A stretch of DNA of 64,000 nucleotides from Mesorhizobium sp. (GTDB lineage Bacteria > Pseudomonadota > Alphaproteobacteria > Rhizobiales > Rhizobiaceae): positions 94,720 to 158,719 of the forward strand of contig JAPUFC010000097.1 of the NCBI GenBank assembly GCA_027492275.1, in the 5' to 3' direction. The stretch's first letter is position 1. Each line of letters opens with the position of its first letter. The position numbers and the translations under genes were made by a program. This document shows, piece by piece, positions 33,401 through 42,284 of this stretch. The notes below the pieces were generated by a model. That model was given only the letters and a program-made list of their open reading frames with translations, ran no database searches and was not told where the DNA came from.

Positions 33401-33529
33401 ATGGACGAACAGACCCGACATTCCTGCTGGGGCGTGACCGCCAAGGCCCTGCTCGGCGTCGCGGCGCTGCTTCTGCTGGCCTGGCTGGCCGGAGGCGTCG
33501 AGGCCGGCGCCGCGATCGCCGCGCGCTGA
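33401..33529 (+). CDS. Single-span small membrane protein
   Basis: A 42-residue protein beginning MDEQTRHSCWGVTAKALLG has one hydrophobic helix (about residues 13-30, GVAALLLLAWLAGG) and a short tail. It is not assigned to any family. Support for it being real is the strong AAGGAAGATC right before the ATG, duplicated as a tandem repeat, and the charged-then-hydrophobic composition. It lies alone between ydcF-like and sdaA. Conservation in related genomes would decide. Confidence 0.55.
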   Translation: MDEQTRHSCWGVTAKALLGVAALLLLAWLAGGVEAGAAIAAR

Positions 33530-33553
33530 CCGGGGTGCTTTTGCCGGCACGCA

Positions 33554-33582
33554 TTGGCAAGACGCCGAAAATCCCCCATCTT
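33554..33582 (+). promoter_or_regulatory. Candidate promoter of sdaA
   Basis: TTGGCA and CATCTT are separated by 17 bases; the -10 region CCCCATCTTTGA is shared with the VWA gene promoter at 35543-35572. Transcription would start close to 33589, about 20-25 bases ahead of the likely GTG start. Confidence 0.45.
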
Positions 33583-33614
33583 TGACGGACAGCAACTCAC
33601 CTCGGATCGTGCCC

Positions 33615-35021
<1,407 letters not shown>

Positions 35022-35048
35022 ACCCCTTGTGCATAACCGCGATGCACG

Positions 35049-35076
35049 TTGATCGGGCTGTTAGCGTCGCCTAGTC
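35049..35076 (+). promoter_or_regulatory. Candidate promoter of the DUF1489 gene
   Basis: TTGATC (35049-35054) and CTAGTC (35071-35076) are 16 bases apart. The ATG of the gene is only eight bases past the -10 hexamer, leaving almost no leader. Confidence 0.4.
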
Positions 35077-35084
35077 TGACCGCC

Positions 35085-35525
35085 ATGTCTCTCCACCTGA
35101 TAAAACTCTGCGTCGGCTGCGACAGCGTCGAGGATCTCGAGGAATGGATTGCGTCGCGCCTCGCCGAGAAGCGCCGGGCCGGCGAGGCGGCCGAGCAGAT
35201 GCACACCACGCGTATGGTCCCCACCCGCGCGCCCGAGCTGGTCGATGAAGGCTCGCTCTACTGGGTCATCAAGGGCAATGTGCAGTGCCGGCAGCGGCTG
35301 CTGGAGGTGCGGCCCTTCGTCGACCGCGAGGGCATCTCGCGCTGTCATCTCGTGCTCGATCCCGTCGTCACGCGCACGGCCTGGCAGCCGCGCCGTGCCT
35401 TCCAGGGCTGGCGCTACCTGAAGCCGGAAGACGCGCCCGTGGACCTGACCGGCCGGGCGTCGGCGGGACTGGCGGAAATGCCGCCGAAACTGCTGCGCGA
35501 GCTCGCCGAGCTCGGCCTGCTGTGA
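35085..35525 (+). CDS. DUF1489 family protein
   Basis: The 146-residue cytoplasmic protein matches DUF1489, conserved in alphaproteobacteria and of unknown function. It begins MSLHLIKLCVGCDSVEDLEEW and has the central HTTRMVPTRAPELVDEGSLYW region and LVLDPVVTRTAWQPRRAFQGWRYL-like block. No catalytic motif is evident. The ATG at 35085 was chosen because the family starts there; an upstream in-frame start lies in the promoter region. Confidence 0.9.
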   Translation: MSLHLIKLCVGCDSVEDLEEWIASRLAEKRRAGEAAEQMHTTRMVPTRAPELVDEGSLYWVIKGNVQCRQRLLEVRPFVDREGISRCHLVLDPVVTRTAWQPRRAFQGWRYLKPEDAPVDLTGRASAGLAEMPPKLLRELAELGLL

Positions 35526-35542
35526 GGGGCGGTGCGCCGGGC

Positions 35543-35572
35543 TTGCAAAGCGCCGACCCGATGCCCCATCTT
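35543..35572 (+). promoter_or_regulatory. Candidate promoter of the VWA/J-domain pair, possibly leaderless
   Basis: TTGCAA and CATCTT are 18 bases apart. The ATG lies six bases after the -10 hexamer, where transcription would be expected to start, so the mRNA may begin at the start codon. No Shine-Dalgarno sequence is present. Confidence 0.45.
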
Positions 35573-35578
35573 TGATCC

Positions 35579-36307
35579 ATGACCGATGACAAGCGCATCG
35601 CGCCGTCGGGACCGTCGCGCGTCGCCAGGCGTTCCGAAGGAACCGACATCCAGGCCTTCCTGCGGCAGGCGAGGGCGCTCGGCCCGCGCGCGGAAAACGG
35701 CGGCCGCCTGATCCTGGCGCTCGACGCCACGATGAGCCGCCAGCCCACCTGGGACCTGGCCTGCGCGATCCAGGGCGAGATGTTCGACGCGGTCGGCAAG
35801 ATCGGCGCGTTGTCGGTCCAGCTCGTCTACTTCCGCGGCCTCGGCGAATGCCGCGCCTCGCGCTTCGTCGGCGACACCGCGTCGTTGAAGAAGCTGATGA
35901 GCGGCATACGCTGCCAGGGCGGCACCACCCAGATCGGCAAGGTCATGGCGCACGCGCTGAAGGAGCATGCGGCCCGCAAGGTCGGCGCGCTGGTCTATAT
36001 CGGCGACGCGATGGAGGAGCAGGCGGACGCGCTTTTGCGGCAGGCGGGCGAGTTCGGCCTGCGCGGGCTCCCGGTCTTCGTCTTTCAGGAGGGCGACGAT
36101 GCCCGGGCCGAACGCACGCTGCGCGAGGTGGCGCGCCTGTCGAAGGGCGCATGGTTCCGCTTCGACCGCAATTCCGCCGCAACGCTGGCCAAGCTCCTGT
36201 CGGCGGCGGCGGTGTTCGCGACGGGCGGTCTGGCGGCGCTGGAGGCGCGGGGCCATCCCGGCGATCGCATGCTGATCGAGCATTTGCGGGGTGGCTCTGG
36301 CCGATGA
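35579..36307 (+). CDS. VWA-like domain protein
   Basis: The 242-residue cytoplasmic protein has a von Willebrand A-like fold: LILALDATMSRQPTWDLA holds a modified MIDAS motif (D-A-T-M-S instead of DxSxS), then a threonine in GGTTQIGKV and the acidic ALVYIGDAMEE. It has no signal peptide. The family is seen in rhizobia but has no assigned function. Its stop overlaps the ATG of a membrane J-domain protein (ATGA), so the two products are made together. A role in protein handling is inferred only from that partner. Confidence 0.8.
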   Translation: MTDDKRIAPSGPSRVARRSEGTDIQAFLRQARALGPRAENGGRLILALDATMSRQPTWDLACAIQGEMFDAVGKIGALSVQLVYFRGLGECRASRFVGDTASLKKLMSGIRCQGGTTQIGKVMAHALKEHAARKVGALVYIGDAMEEQADALLRQAGEFGLRGLPVFVFQEGDDARAERTLREVARLSKGAWFRFDRNSAATLAKLLSAAAVFATGGLAALEARGHPGDRMLIEHLRGGSGR

Positions 36308-36999
36308 GCGTTTTGCTGGGCGTCGTCGCGGGAATCGTGGGCCTTGCCGCGCTTGCCTCGGTTTTCCTGAAACTGGACGCCGCCTCGCTGGCGAAGGCGC
36401 TCCGTCTGGCCGGTCCCTTGGTCCTTGGGCTCGCGGGCGTCATCTTCGTCGTGCTGGGGCGCGCCGCGATCGGCGGCCTGCTCCTGACGGTCGCCGCCGC
36501 CTGGTATGCGCGTGTCCGTCCGGTCGGCGCGACGCGAGGAGCGTCGTCGGGCCGCCGTTCGACGGTGAGGACCGCGGCGCTCGAAATGGAGCTCGATCAC
36601 GACAGCGGCGAGTTGCAGGGCGTGGTTCTGGCGGGCCGCCACGAATCGCGCCGGCTGAGCGGGATGGAGCTGGACGACATCCTCGACCTCTACGCGGAGC
36701 TTGCCGCCGACGCGGAAAGCCGCCAGCTCCTAGAGGCGTATCTTGACGGCCGCTTTCCCGTCTGGCGTGAGGACCTTCACGCGGACGTCCGTGACGGGAA
36801 GCGTGTTGCGCCAGGTTCGGGCGCCATGACTAAGGAGGAGGCCTACAAGGTCCTTGGTCTTGAAACGGGGGCCTCCGCGGCGGACATCCGCAAGGCGCAT
36901 CGCCGCCTGATGCAGCGCCTCCACCCCGACCTCGGCGGCACGTCTTTCCTTGCGGCGCGGATCAACGAGGCCAAGGATATCCTGCTCTCCAGTCACTGA
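36304..36999 (+). CDS. Membrane-anchored J-domain protein resembling Tim14/Pam18
   Basis: The 231-residue protein has two N-terminal hydrophobic segments (about residues 3-22 and 36-68), a linker, and a C-terminal J domain (about 178-231) with HPD at 207-209. The J domain reads LHPDLGGTSFLAARINEAK, very like the HPDKGGS..AAKINEAKD block of mitochondrial Tim14/Pam18. It should recruit and stimulate DnaK at the membrane. An alphaproteobacterial Tim14-like protein (TimB in Caulobacter) has been described, from memory. The ATG at 36304 overlaps the VWA stop. Confidence 0.88.
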   Translation: MSVLLGVVAGIVGLAALASVFLKLDAASLAKALRLAGPLVLGLAGVIFVVLGRAAIGGLLLTVAAAWYARVRPVGATRGASSGRRSTVRTAALEMELDHDSGELQGVVLAGRHESRRLSGMELDDILDLYAELAADAESRQLLEAYLDGRFPVWREDLHADVRDGKRVAPGSGAMTKEEAYKVLGLETGASAADIRKAHRRLMQRLHPDLGGTSFLAARINEAKDILLSSH

Positions 37000-37056
37000 C
37001 TTTCCCCCGAACACGGCACTCGTCCCCCGACGGTTACACAGACAACGGTTTGGCGA

Positions 37057-38469
37057 TCACTGCTCGACGGCGTAGCAGGAGATCTTCTGGCGCTTGAGCG
37101 CGTTGCAGGCGTCCCAGGCGGCGGTCTTGGTCTCGAAACCGCCGAAGCGGGCGCGGTAGTAGGTCACGCCGCCCTTGACGAAGGGCTCGGTGTAGGCCGA
37201 GGCGCTGCCGAGAACGCGGCCGGCGTTGCCGGACGTGCGGTCGAGGAAGGCCTTGGCTTCCGTCTGGCTGGGCGAGGACGCGACCTGCACGGCCCATGCG
37301 CCCTTGGACGGCACGGAGGCGGTCTTGACCGGGTCCACCCCGCCGAGCCGGGCCGGATCGAGCTTGGAATAGGCGAAGGGCAGATTCTCGGGGCGGGGAG
37401 CCGGAGCCGGGGCCGGAATCGGCGCCGGCGCGATGGCGGCGACCTGCGTGTTCTGCTCCTCCGCGAGCGACAGGATGCCCTCGTCGGCGGAGGCCACCTG
37501 CACCCCGTCGGCGCCGGGCCGGCTGTCGGGCGTCGGGGCGTTCTTCTTGGGCAGGATCACCTTGGCGATGGCGTTGAGCGGCGCGGTCGCGGCGCGCGCG
37601 ACCAGGTTGCCGCCGCCGCGCGTCGAGGCCTTGGGCAGGTAGGTGCCGACCAGATCGGTCATGTGCTTGTCGCGCGCGCCGCCGCTGACGCCGCCGAGCA
37701 CCACCGCCACGATGCGGCGGTTGCCGTCCGAGGCCGAGGTGGCGAGGTTGAAGCCGGAGGCGCGGGTGTAGCCGGTCTTGATGCCGTCGACGCCCTTCAC
37801 CCGGCCGAGCAGGCGGTTGTGGCCGGCGATGCGCTGCTTGCCGAACTGGAAGGACCGGACCGAGAAATAGTCGTAGTACTGCGGAAAGTGCTCGTTGAGC
37901 GCGAGGCCGAGCGTCGCCATGTCCTGCGCGGTGGTGAACTGGCCCGGATTGGGCAGGCCGTGCGCGTTGCGGAAGACGGTGCCGCTCATGCCGAGCGCGC
38001 GCGCCTTGGCGGTCATGATGCGGGCGAAGTTCTCCTCCGAGCCGCCAAGCGTCTCGGCGAGCGCCGTCGCGGCGTCGTTGGCCGACTTGGTGATCAGGGC
38101 GAGGATCGCGGTCTCCACCGTGATCGAACCGCCGGCCTTGACGCCCAGCTTCGTCGGCGGCTCGGCGGCCGCGTTGCGGGAGAAGACGATCTTGCTGTCC
38201 TTGCTGATGCGACCGGCCTGCAGCGCCTCGAAGGTGAGGTACAGCGTCATCATCTTGGTCAGCGACGCCGGATAGCGGCGAGCGTTCGCATTGGCCGAGA
38301 ACAGGGCCTTGCCGGTGTTGGCGTCGATGACGACCGCCGCATATTTCGAATTGGCCTGCGCAAGCGCGGGCGCGGCGCCCATGCCCGCCGCCATGAGGGC
38401 GATCAGGAAGAGCAGGGGCTTGAGGGAGGAACGGACGGAAAAGACAAAACGGGATGACGCGTGACGCAC
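37057..38469 (-). CDS. D-alanyl-D-alanine carboxypeptidase with C-terminal SPOR domain
   Basis: The 470-residue penicillin-binding protein trims peptidoglycan stem peptides in the periplasm. It has a signal peptide (cleavage after APALA, about residue 37), the S11 peptidase triad Ser69-x-x-Lys72 (PASLTK), Ser129-Ala-Asn131 (KSAND) and Lys231-Thr-Gly, then a Pro/Ala-rich linker (PAPIPAPAPAP) and a SPOR domain (WAVQVASSPSQTEAKAF) that binds denuded glycan at division sites. The start is GTG at 38469, preceded by AAGGG. A longer reading frame upstream is not supported. Confidence 0.94.
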   Translation of the reverse strand: MRHASSRFVFSVRSSLKPLLFLIALMAAGMGAAPALAQANSKYAAVVIDANTGKALFSANANARRYPASLTKMMTLYLTFEALQAGRISKDSKIVFSRNAAAEPPTKLGVKAGGSITVETAILALITKSANDAATALAETLGGSEENFARIMTAKARALGMSGTVFRNAHGLPNPGQFTTAQDMATLGLALNEHFPQYYDYFSVRSFQFGKQRIAGHNRLLGRVKGVDGIKTGYTRASGFNLATSASDGNRRIVAVVLGGVSGGARDKHMTDLVGTYLPKASTRGGGNLVARAATAPLNAIAKVILPKKNAPTPDSRPGADGVQVASADEGILSLAEEQNTQVAAIAPAPIPAPAPAPRPENLPFAYSKLDPARLGGVDPVKTASVPSKGAWAVQVASSPSQTEAKAFLDRTSGNAGRVLGSASAYTEPFVKGGVTYYRARFGGFETKTAAWDACNALKRQKISCYAVEQ

Positions 38470-38547
38470 TGTTGAACCCTTGACCAAAGCTTGGATTTTT
38501 GGCGTGGCGGTTTTCCGCTTCACGGGGTGAACAGTAGCCGGATCAGC

Positions 38548-38570
38548 GTTACCAATCCGTTTATGGTAAC
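38548..38570. promoter_or_regulatory. Inverted repeat upstream of the carboxypeptidase gene
   Basis: GTTACC and GGTAAC are exact inverted copies around an 11-base spacer, 79 bases upstream of the GTG start. Two-turn spacing of the arms suits a dimeric regulator, but the protein is unknown. Confidence 0.3.
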
Positions 38571-38636
38571 CGCAACCTTCATGCCGGATTCCGGATTTGA
38601 GCCGAAAACGGTTAAAATTGGCGGCATATCGGACGG

Positions 38637-38665
38637 TTGACATTTGTGCGATGCACAATGAAGAT
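38637..38665 (+). promoter_or_regulatory. Phasin promoter with PhaR-like operator
   Basis: TTGACA (38637-38642) and GAAGAT (38660-38665) are 17 bases apart. The spacer holds the palindrome TTGTGC-GAT-GCACAA (38644-38658), which contains the TGC-N3-GCA core bound by the PHB-responsive repressor PhaR in related bacteria. A repressor there would block polymerase directly. Confidence 0.6.
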
Positions 38666-38697
38666 TCGGGTCCCTTGCAACCTGGAGAAAGTCCCTC

Positions 38698-39018
38698 ATG
38701 GCGCAGAATTTCGAACAGTTCGGCAGGGAGTTCGCCGAGACCGGCATGAAGAGCGCGACGGCCGCGGCCGACGGCGCGCAGGCGATCGCCGCCCATGCGT
38801 CCGACTACGCGCAGAAGAGCGTCGAGATGGGGGTCGCGGCGCTCGAGAAGCTCGCCGCGGCGGGGTCGGTCGAGAAGGCGCTGGAGATCCAGGCCGACTA
38901 CGTACGGCGAAGCTACGCGGACATGGTCGCGGAGGCGACGACGGTCAGCGGGCTTTACGCCGACATGCTCAAGGAGGCCTGCAAGCCGTTCGAATCGATC
39001 GTCGCCAAAGCCGGCTAA
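38698..39018 (+). CDS. Phasin family protein
   Basis: Phasins coat polyhydroxybutyrate granules. The 106-residue product is almost entirely helical, with MAQNFEQFGREFAETGMKSA, SVEKALEIQADYVRRSYAD and AEATTVSGLYADMLKEACKP, the Phasin_2 pattern. There are no membrane segments. GGAG lies 12 bases before the ATG. The promoter carries a PhaR-like site and a strong terminator overlaps the stop, so this is a single-gene unit controlled by polymer state. Confidence 0.92.
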   Translation: MAQNFEQFGREFAETGMKSATAAADGAQAIAAHASDYAQKSVEMGVAALEKLAAAGSVEKALEIQADYVRRSYADMVAEATTVSGLYADMLKEACKPFESIVAKAG

Positions 39019-39042
39019 GACGGCGCCGGCTCATATTTTTTT
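39009..39042 (+). terminator. Rho-independent terminator of the phasin gene
   Basis: AGCCGGC and GCCGGCT pair as a seven-base stem, and a seven-T run follows at 39036-39042. The stop codon TAA lies in the loop. Confidence 0.85.
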
Positions 39043-39065
39043 GAACGACGGAAGGCTGCATCGGG

Positions 39066-39093
39066 CCCGGTCGCCGCGCGCGGCCGGGTTTTT
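39066..39093 (+). terminator. Second terminator-like hairpin
   Basis: CCCGG...CCGGG with an internal GCCGC/GCGGC extension, followed by five Ts, lies 24 bases after the phasin terminator. It may be a backup. Confidence 0.5.
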
Positions 39094-39143
39094 GCGTTTC
39101 CAGGGCTGGGCGCCGAACCCGGCGGGGCTCACGTTTTAGCAAT

Positions 39144-39171
39144 TTGGCGCAATGTGACGCAGGGCGATATT
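39144..39171 (+). promoter_or_regulatory. Candidate promoter of clpS-clpA
   Basis: TTGGCG (39144-39149) and GATATT (39166-39171) are 16 bases apart, about 110 bases ahead of the clpS start. Confidence 0.45.
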
Positions 39172-39284
39172 GTCAGCCGGCAGGAAGGCCTTAAAATCGG
39201 GCCATGGGTGCCTTACATGGTCGTTGGATGAGATCGACGGGAGCTTTTTCGGTGAAGTTGGGCGGGGCGGCCGGCAGGCCGCAT

Positions 39285-39614
39285 ATGCAGGCGGCGAACG
39301 ACCGCAACAGCGGGACCGGCCGCGGCACCGCCGTCATCACGCGCACCCGCGCCAAGACCAAGAAGCCGAGCCTCTACCGCGTTCTCATCCTGAACGACGA
39401 CTACACGCCCATGGAGTTCGTGGTCCACATCCTGGAGCGCTTCTTCCAGAAGGATCGCGAAGCCGCGACCCGCATCATGCTGCACGTGCACAACCACGGG
39501 GTGGGCGAGTGCGGGGTCTATACATATGAAGTCGCCGAGACCAAGGTGTCCCAGGTGATGGACTTCGCCAGGCAGAACCAGCATCCGCTGCAATGCGTCA
39601 TGGAGAAGAAGTAA
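39285..39614 (+). CDS. clpS: ATP-dependent Clp protease adaptor ClpS
   Basis: ClpS delivers N-degron proteins to ClpA. The 109-residue product has [20 protein letters not shown], then [20 protein letters not shown] and the C-terminal [10 protein letters not shown]. The residues of the N-degron pocket (NDD, the Met after YTP, and the helix with MLHVHNHG) are present. The ATG at 39285 matches the start of related proteins; upstream in-frame ATGs exist back to 39204 but add a non-conserved leader. clpA follows after 16 bases. Confidence 0.94.
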   Translation: MQAANDRNSGTGRGTAVITRTRAKTKKPSLYRVLILNDDYTPMEFVVHILERFFQKDREAATRIMLHVHNHGVGECGVYTYEVAETKVSQVMDFARQNQHPLQCVMEKK

Positions 39615-39630
39615 GGAAGTGAGGTCTTAG

Positions 39631-42111
39631 ATGCCCGCATTCTCCCAAGGCCTCGAAAAGGCGCTGCATCAGGCTTTGACCTATGCAAACGAACGCCATC
39701 ACGAATACGCGACGCTGGAGCATCTGCTGCTGGCGTTGATCGACGACGCGGAAGCCGCCGCCGTCATGCGCGCCTGCAACGTCGACCTCGACGAGCTGAA
39801 GCAGACGGTGCTGACCTACGTCGACACCGAGCTGGACAATCTCGTCACCGGCTATGACGAGGATTCCAAGCCGACGGCCGGTTTCCAGCGCGTCATCCAG
39901 CGCGCCGTGATCCATGTGCAGTCCTCCGGCCGCGAAGAGGTGTCGGGCGCCAACGTGCTGGTGGCGATCTTCGCCGAACGCGAGAGCCACGCCGCCTATT
40001 TCCTGCAGGAACAGCAGATGACCCGCTACGACGCGGTCAACTACATCTCGCACGGCATCGCCAAGCGGCCGGGCGCGTCCGAATCCCGCGCTCCGCGCGG
40101 CGCGGAGGAGGAGCAGCCCGGCGCGGGCGGCGCCGAGGCGGCCGAGGACAACGGCAAGAAGAAGCAGCAGGACGCGCTGACGGCCTATTGCGTCGACCTG
40201 AACAAGAAGGCGCGCACCGGCAAGATCGACCCGCTGATCGGCCGTGAGCAGGAGATCAACCGCACTATCCAGGTGCTGTGCCGCCGCTCCAAGAACAACC
40301 CGCTCTATGTCGGCGATCCCGGGGTCGGCAAGACGGCGATCGCGGAAGGCCTGGCCAAGCGGATCGTCGAGGGCGACGTGCCGGAAGTGCTCCAGGACGC
40401 CACCATCTTCGCGCTCGACATGGGCACGCTGCTGGCCGGCACCCGCTATCGCGGCGATTTCGAGGAGCGCCTGAAGCAGGTCGTCAAGGAGCTCGAGGAG
40501 TATCCCGGCGCGGTGCTGTTCATCGACGAGATCCACACGGTGATCGGCGCCGGCGCGACCTCCGGCGGCGCGATGGACGCGTCGAACCTGTTGAAGCCGG
40601 CGCTGTCCTCCGGCGCGATCCGCTGCATCGGCTCGACCACCTACAAGGAGTTCCGCCAGTTCTTCGAGAAGGACCGCGCCCTGGTGCGGCGCTTCCAGAA
40701 GATCGACGTCAACGAGCCGTCGGTCGAGGACGCCATCGCCATCATGAAGGGGCTCAAGCCCTACTATGAGAACTTCCACAAGGTGAAGTACACCAACGAC
40801 GCCATCAAGGCGGCGGTGGAGCTGTCGGCGCGCTACATCAACGACCGCAAGCTGCCGGACAAGGCGATCGACGTGATCGACGAGACCGGCGCATCGCAGA
40901 TGCTGCTGCCGGAGAACAAGCGCAAGAAGACCATCTCCGTGAAGGAGATCGAGGCGACCATCGCCACCATGGCGCGCATCCCGCCCAAGACCGTCTCGGC
41001 GGACGACGAGAAGGTGCTGGCCACGCTGGAGAACGAGTTGCAGCGCGTCGTCTACGGCCAGGATACCGCGATCACCGCGCTGACCTCGGCGATCAAGCTG
41101 GCGCGCGCCGGCCTGCGCGAACCCGAGAAGCCGATCGGCTGCTACCTGTTCTCCGGCCCCACGGGCGTCGGCAAGACCGAGGTGGCCAAGCAGCTCGCCT
41201 CGTCGCTCGGCGTCGAGTTGCTGCGCTTCGACATGTCGGAATACATGGAGCGCCATACGGTCAGCCGCCTGATCGGCGCGCCTCCCGGCTATGTCGGCTT
41301 CGACCAGGGCGGCCTGCTGACGGACGGCGTCGACCAGCATCCGCACTGCGTGCTGCTGCTGGACGAGGTGGAGAAGGCGCATCCCGACCTGTTCAACATC
41401 CTGTTGCAGGTCATGGACCACGGCAAGCTGACGGACCACAACGGCAAGCAGATCGACTTCCGCAACGTGATCCTGATCATGACCACGAATGCGGGCGCGT
41501 CGGACGCGCAGCGCGCGGCCATCGGCTTCGGCTCGACCAAGCGCGAGGGCGACGACGTGGAGGCGATCAACCGCCTGTTCACGCCGGAGTTCCGCAATCG
41601 TCTCGACGCCATCATCCCGTTCGGTCCGCTGCCGGTTCCGGTCGTGCATCAGGTGGTGCAGAAGTTCGTCATGCAGCTCGAGGCCCAGCTTTCGGAGCGC
41701 GGCGTCACCTTCGACCTCGCGCCGGAGGCGATCGCCTGGCTGGCTGAGAAGGGCTACGACGAGCGCATGGGCGCGCGTCCGCTCGGCCGCGTCATCCAGG
41801 AGCACATCAAGAAGCCGCTGGCGGACGAGGTGCTGTTCGGCAAGCTGAGGAAGGGCGGAACGGTCCGCGTCACCGTCGAGGGCCAGGGCAAGGACGCCAA
41901 GCTCAAGCTGCAGGCGCTTGCCGACGAGGTGCCCGTGAAGCCGAAGAAGGAGGAGCCGGCCGCGCCGCGCAAGGCTCCGCCGCGCAAGGCTCCGCCGCGC
42001 AAGGCAGCAGCCAAGGCGGCCCCGACCAGGTCCGCCAAGCCGAAATCGCAGGCCAAGGGCAAGGACGGCAACAAGCGCAGCCTCGTCCCGCAGCTTCCGC
42101 GAAAGGGCTGA
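39631..42111 (+). CDS. clpA: ATP-dependent Clp protease ATP-binding subunit ClpA
   Basis: ClpA unfolds proteins for ClpP. The 826-residue product has an N-domain (about 1-150, [20 protein letters not shown]), a first AAA+ module ([28 protein letters not shown]), a second ([26 protein letters not shown]), and a ClpB D2-like C-terminal domain. It ends in a basic tail of about 65 residues with three KAPPR-type repeats, longer than in E. coli ClpA (758 residues) but common in rhizobia. It is cotranscribed with clpS and ended by a strong hairpin. Confidence 0.97.
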   Translation: MPAFSQGLEKALHQALTYANERHHEYATLEHLLLALIDDAEAAAVMRACNVDLDELKQTVLTYVDTELDNLVTGYDEDSKPTAGFQRVIQRAVIHVQSSGREEVSGANVLVAIFAERESHAAYFLQEQQMTRYDAVNYISHGIAKRPGASESRAPRGAEEEQPGAGGAEAAEDNGKKKQQDALTAYCVDLNKKARTGKIDPLIGREQEINRTIQVLCRRSKNNPLYVGDPGVGKTAIAEGLAKRIVEGDVPEVLQDATIFALDMGTLLAGTRYRGDFEERLKQVVKELEEYPGAVLFIDEIHTVIGAGATSGGAMDASNLLKPALSSGAIRCIGSTTYKEFRQFFEKDRALVRRFQKIDVNEPSVEDAIAIMKGLKPYYENFHKVKYTNDAIKAAVELSARYINDRKLPDKAIDVIDETGASQMLLPENKRKKTISVKEIEATIATMARIPPKTVSADDEKVLATLENELQRVVYGQDTAITALTSAIKLARAGLREPEKPIGCYLFSGPTGVGKTEVAKQLASSLGVELLRFDMSEYMERHTVSRLIGAPPGYVGFDQGGLLTDGVDQHPHCVLLLDEVEKAHPDLFNILLQVMDHGKLTDHNGKQIDFRNVILIMTTNAGASDAQRAAIGFGSTKREGDDVEAINRLFTPEFRNRLDAIIPFGPLPVPVVHQVVQKFVMQLEAQLSERGVTFDLAPEAIAWLAEKGYDERMGARPLGRVIQEHIKKPLADEVLFGKLRKGGTVRVTVEGQGKDAKLKLQALADEVPVKPKKEEPAAPRKAPPRKAPPRKAAAKAAPTRSAKPKSQAKGKDGNKRSLVPQLPRKG

Positions 42112-42122
42112 CCGATGTCACT

Positions 42123-42160
42123 GGAAAGGCCGGCGACCTCGAGTCGCCGGCCTTTCCTTT
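42123..42160 (+). terminator. Rho-independent terminator after clpA
   Basis: A perfect 15-base stem (42123-42137 with 42143-42157, GGAAAGGCCGGCGAC and its complement) with a five-base loop is followed by TTT. Confidence 0.88.
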
Positions 42161-42245
42161 CGTCCGCTCCGGGGACGCGGCTCCCGTGGATGTAGCCGAA
42201 TTGCCGTTTCAGTCACATGCTCGGGCGCGCCGGCCCATGGAGGAG

Positions 42246-42284
42246 ATGACGGTGTCAGCGCCCGCCTGTCCGCAATGGGCATGA
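42246..42284 (+). other. Possible 12-codon leader frame ahead of azlC
   Basis: An ATG preceded directly by GGAGGAG opens a 12-codon frame (MTVSAPACPQWA) whose stop overlaps the second azlC ATG as ATGA. It could drive azlC translation by coupling, because azlC has no good ribosome binding site of its own. Not proven. Confidence 0.35.
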
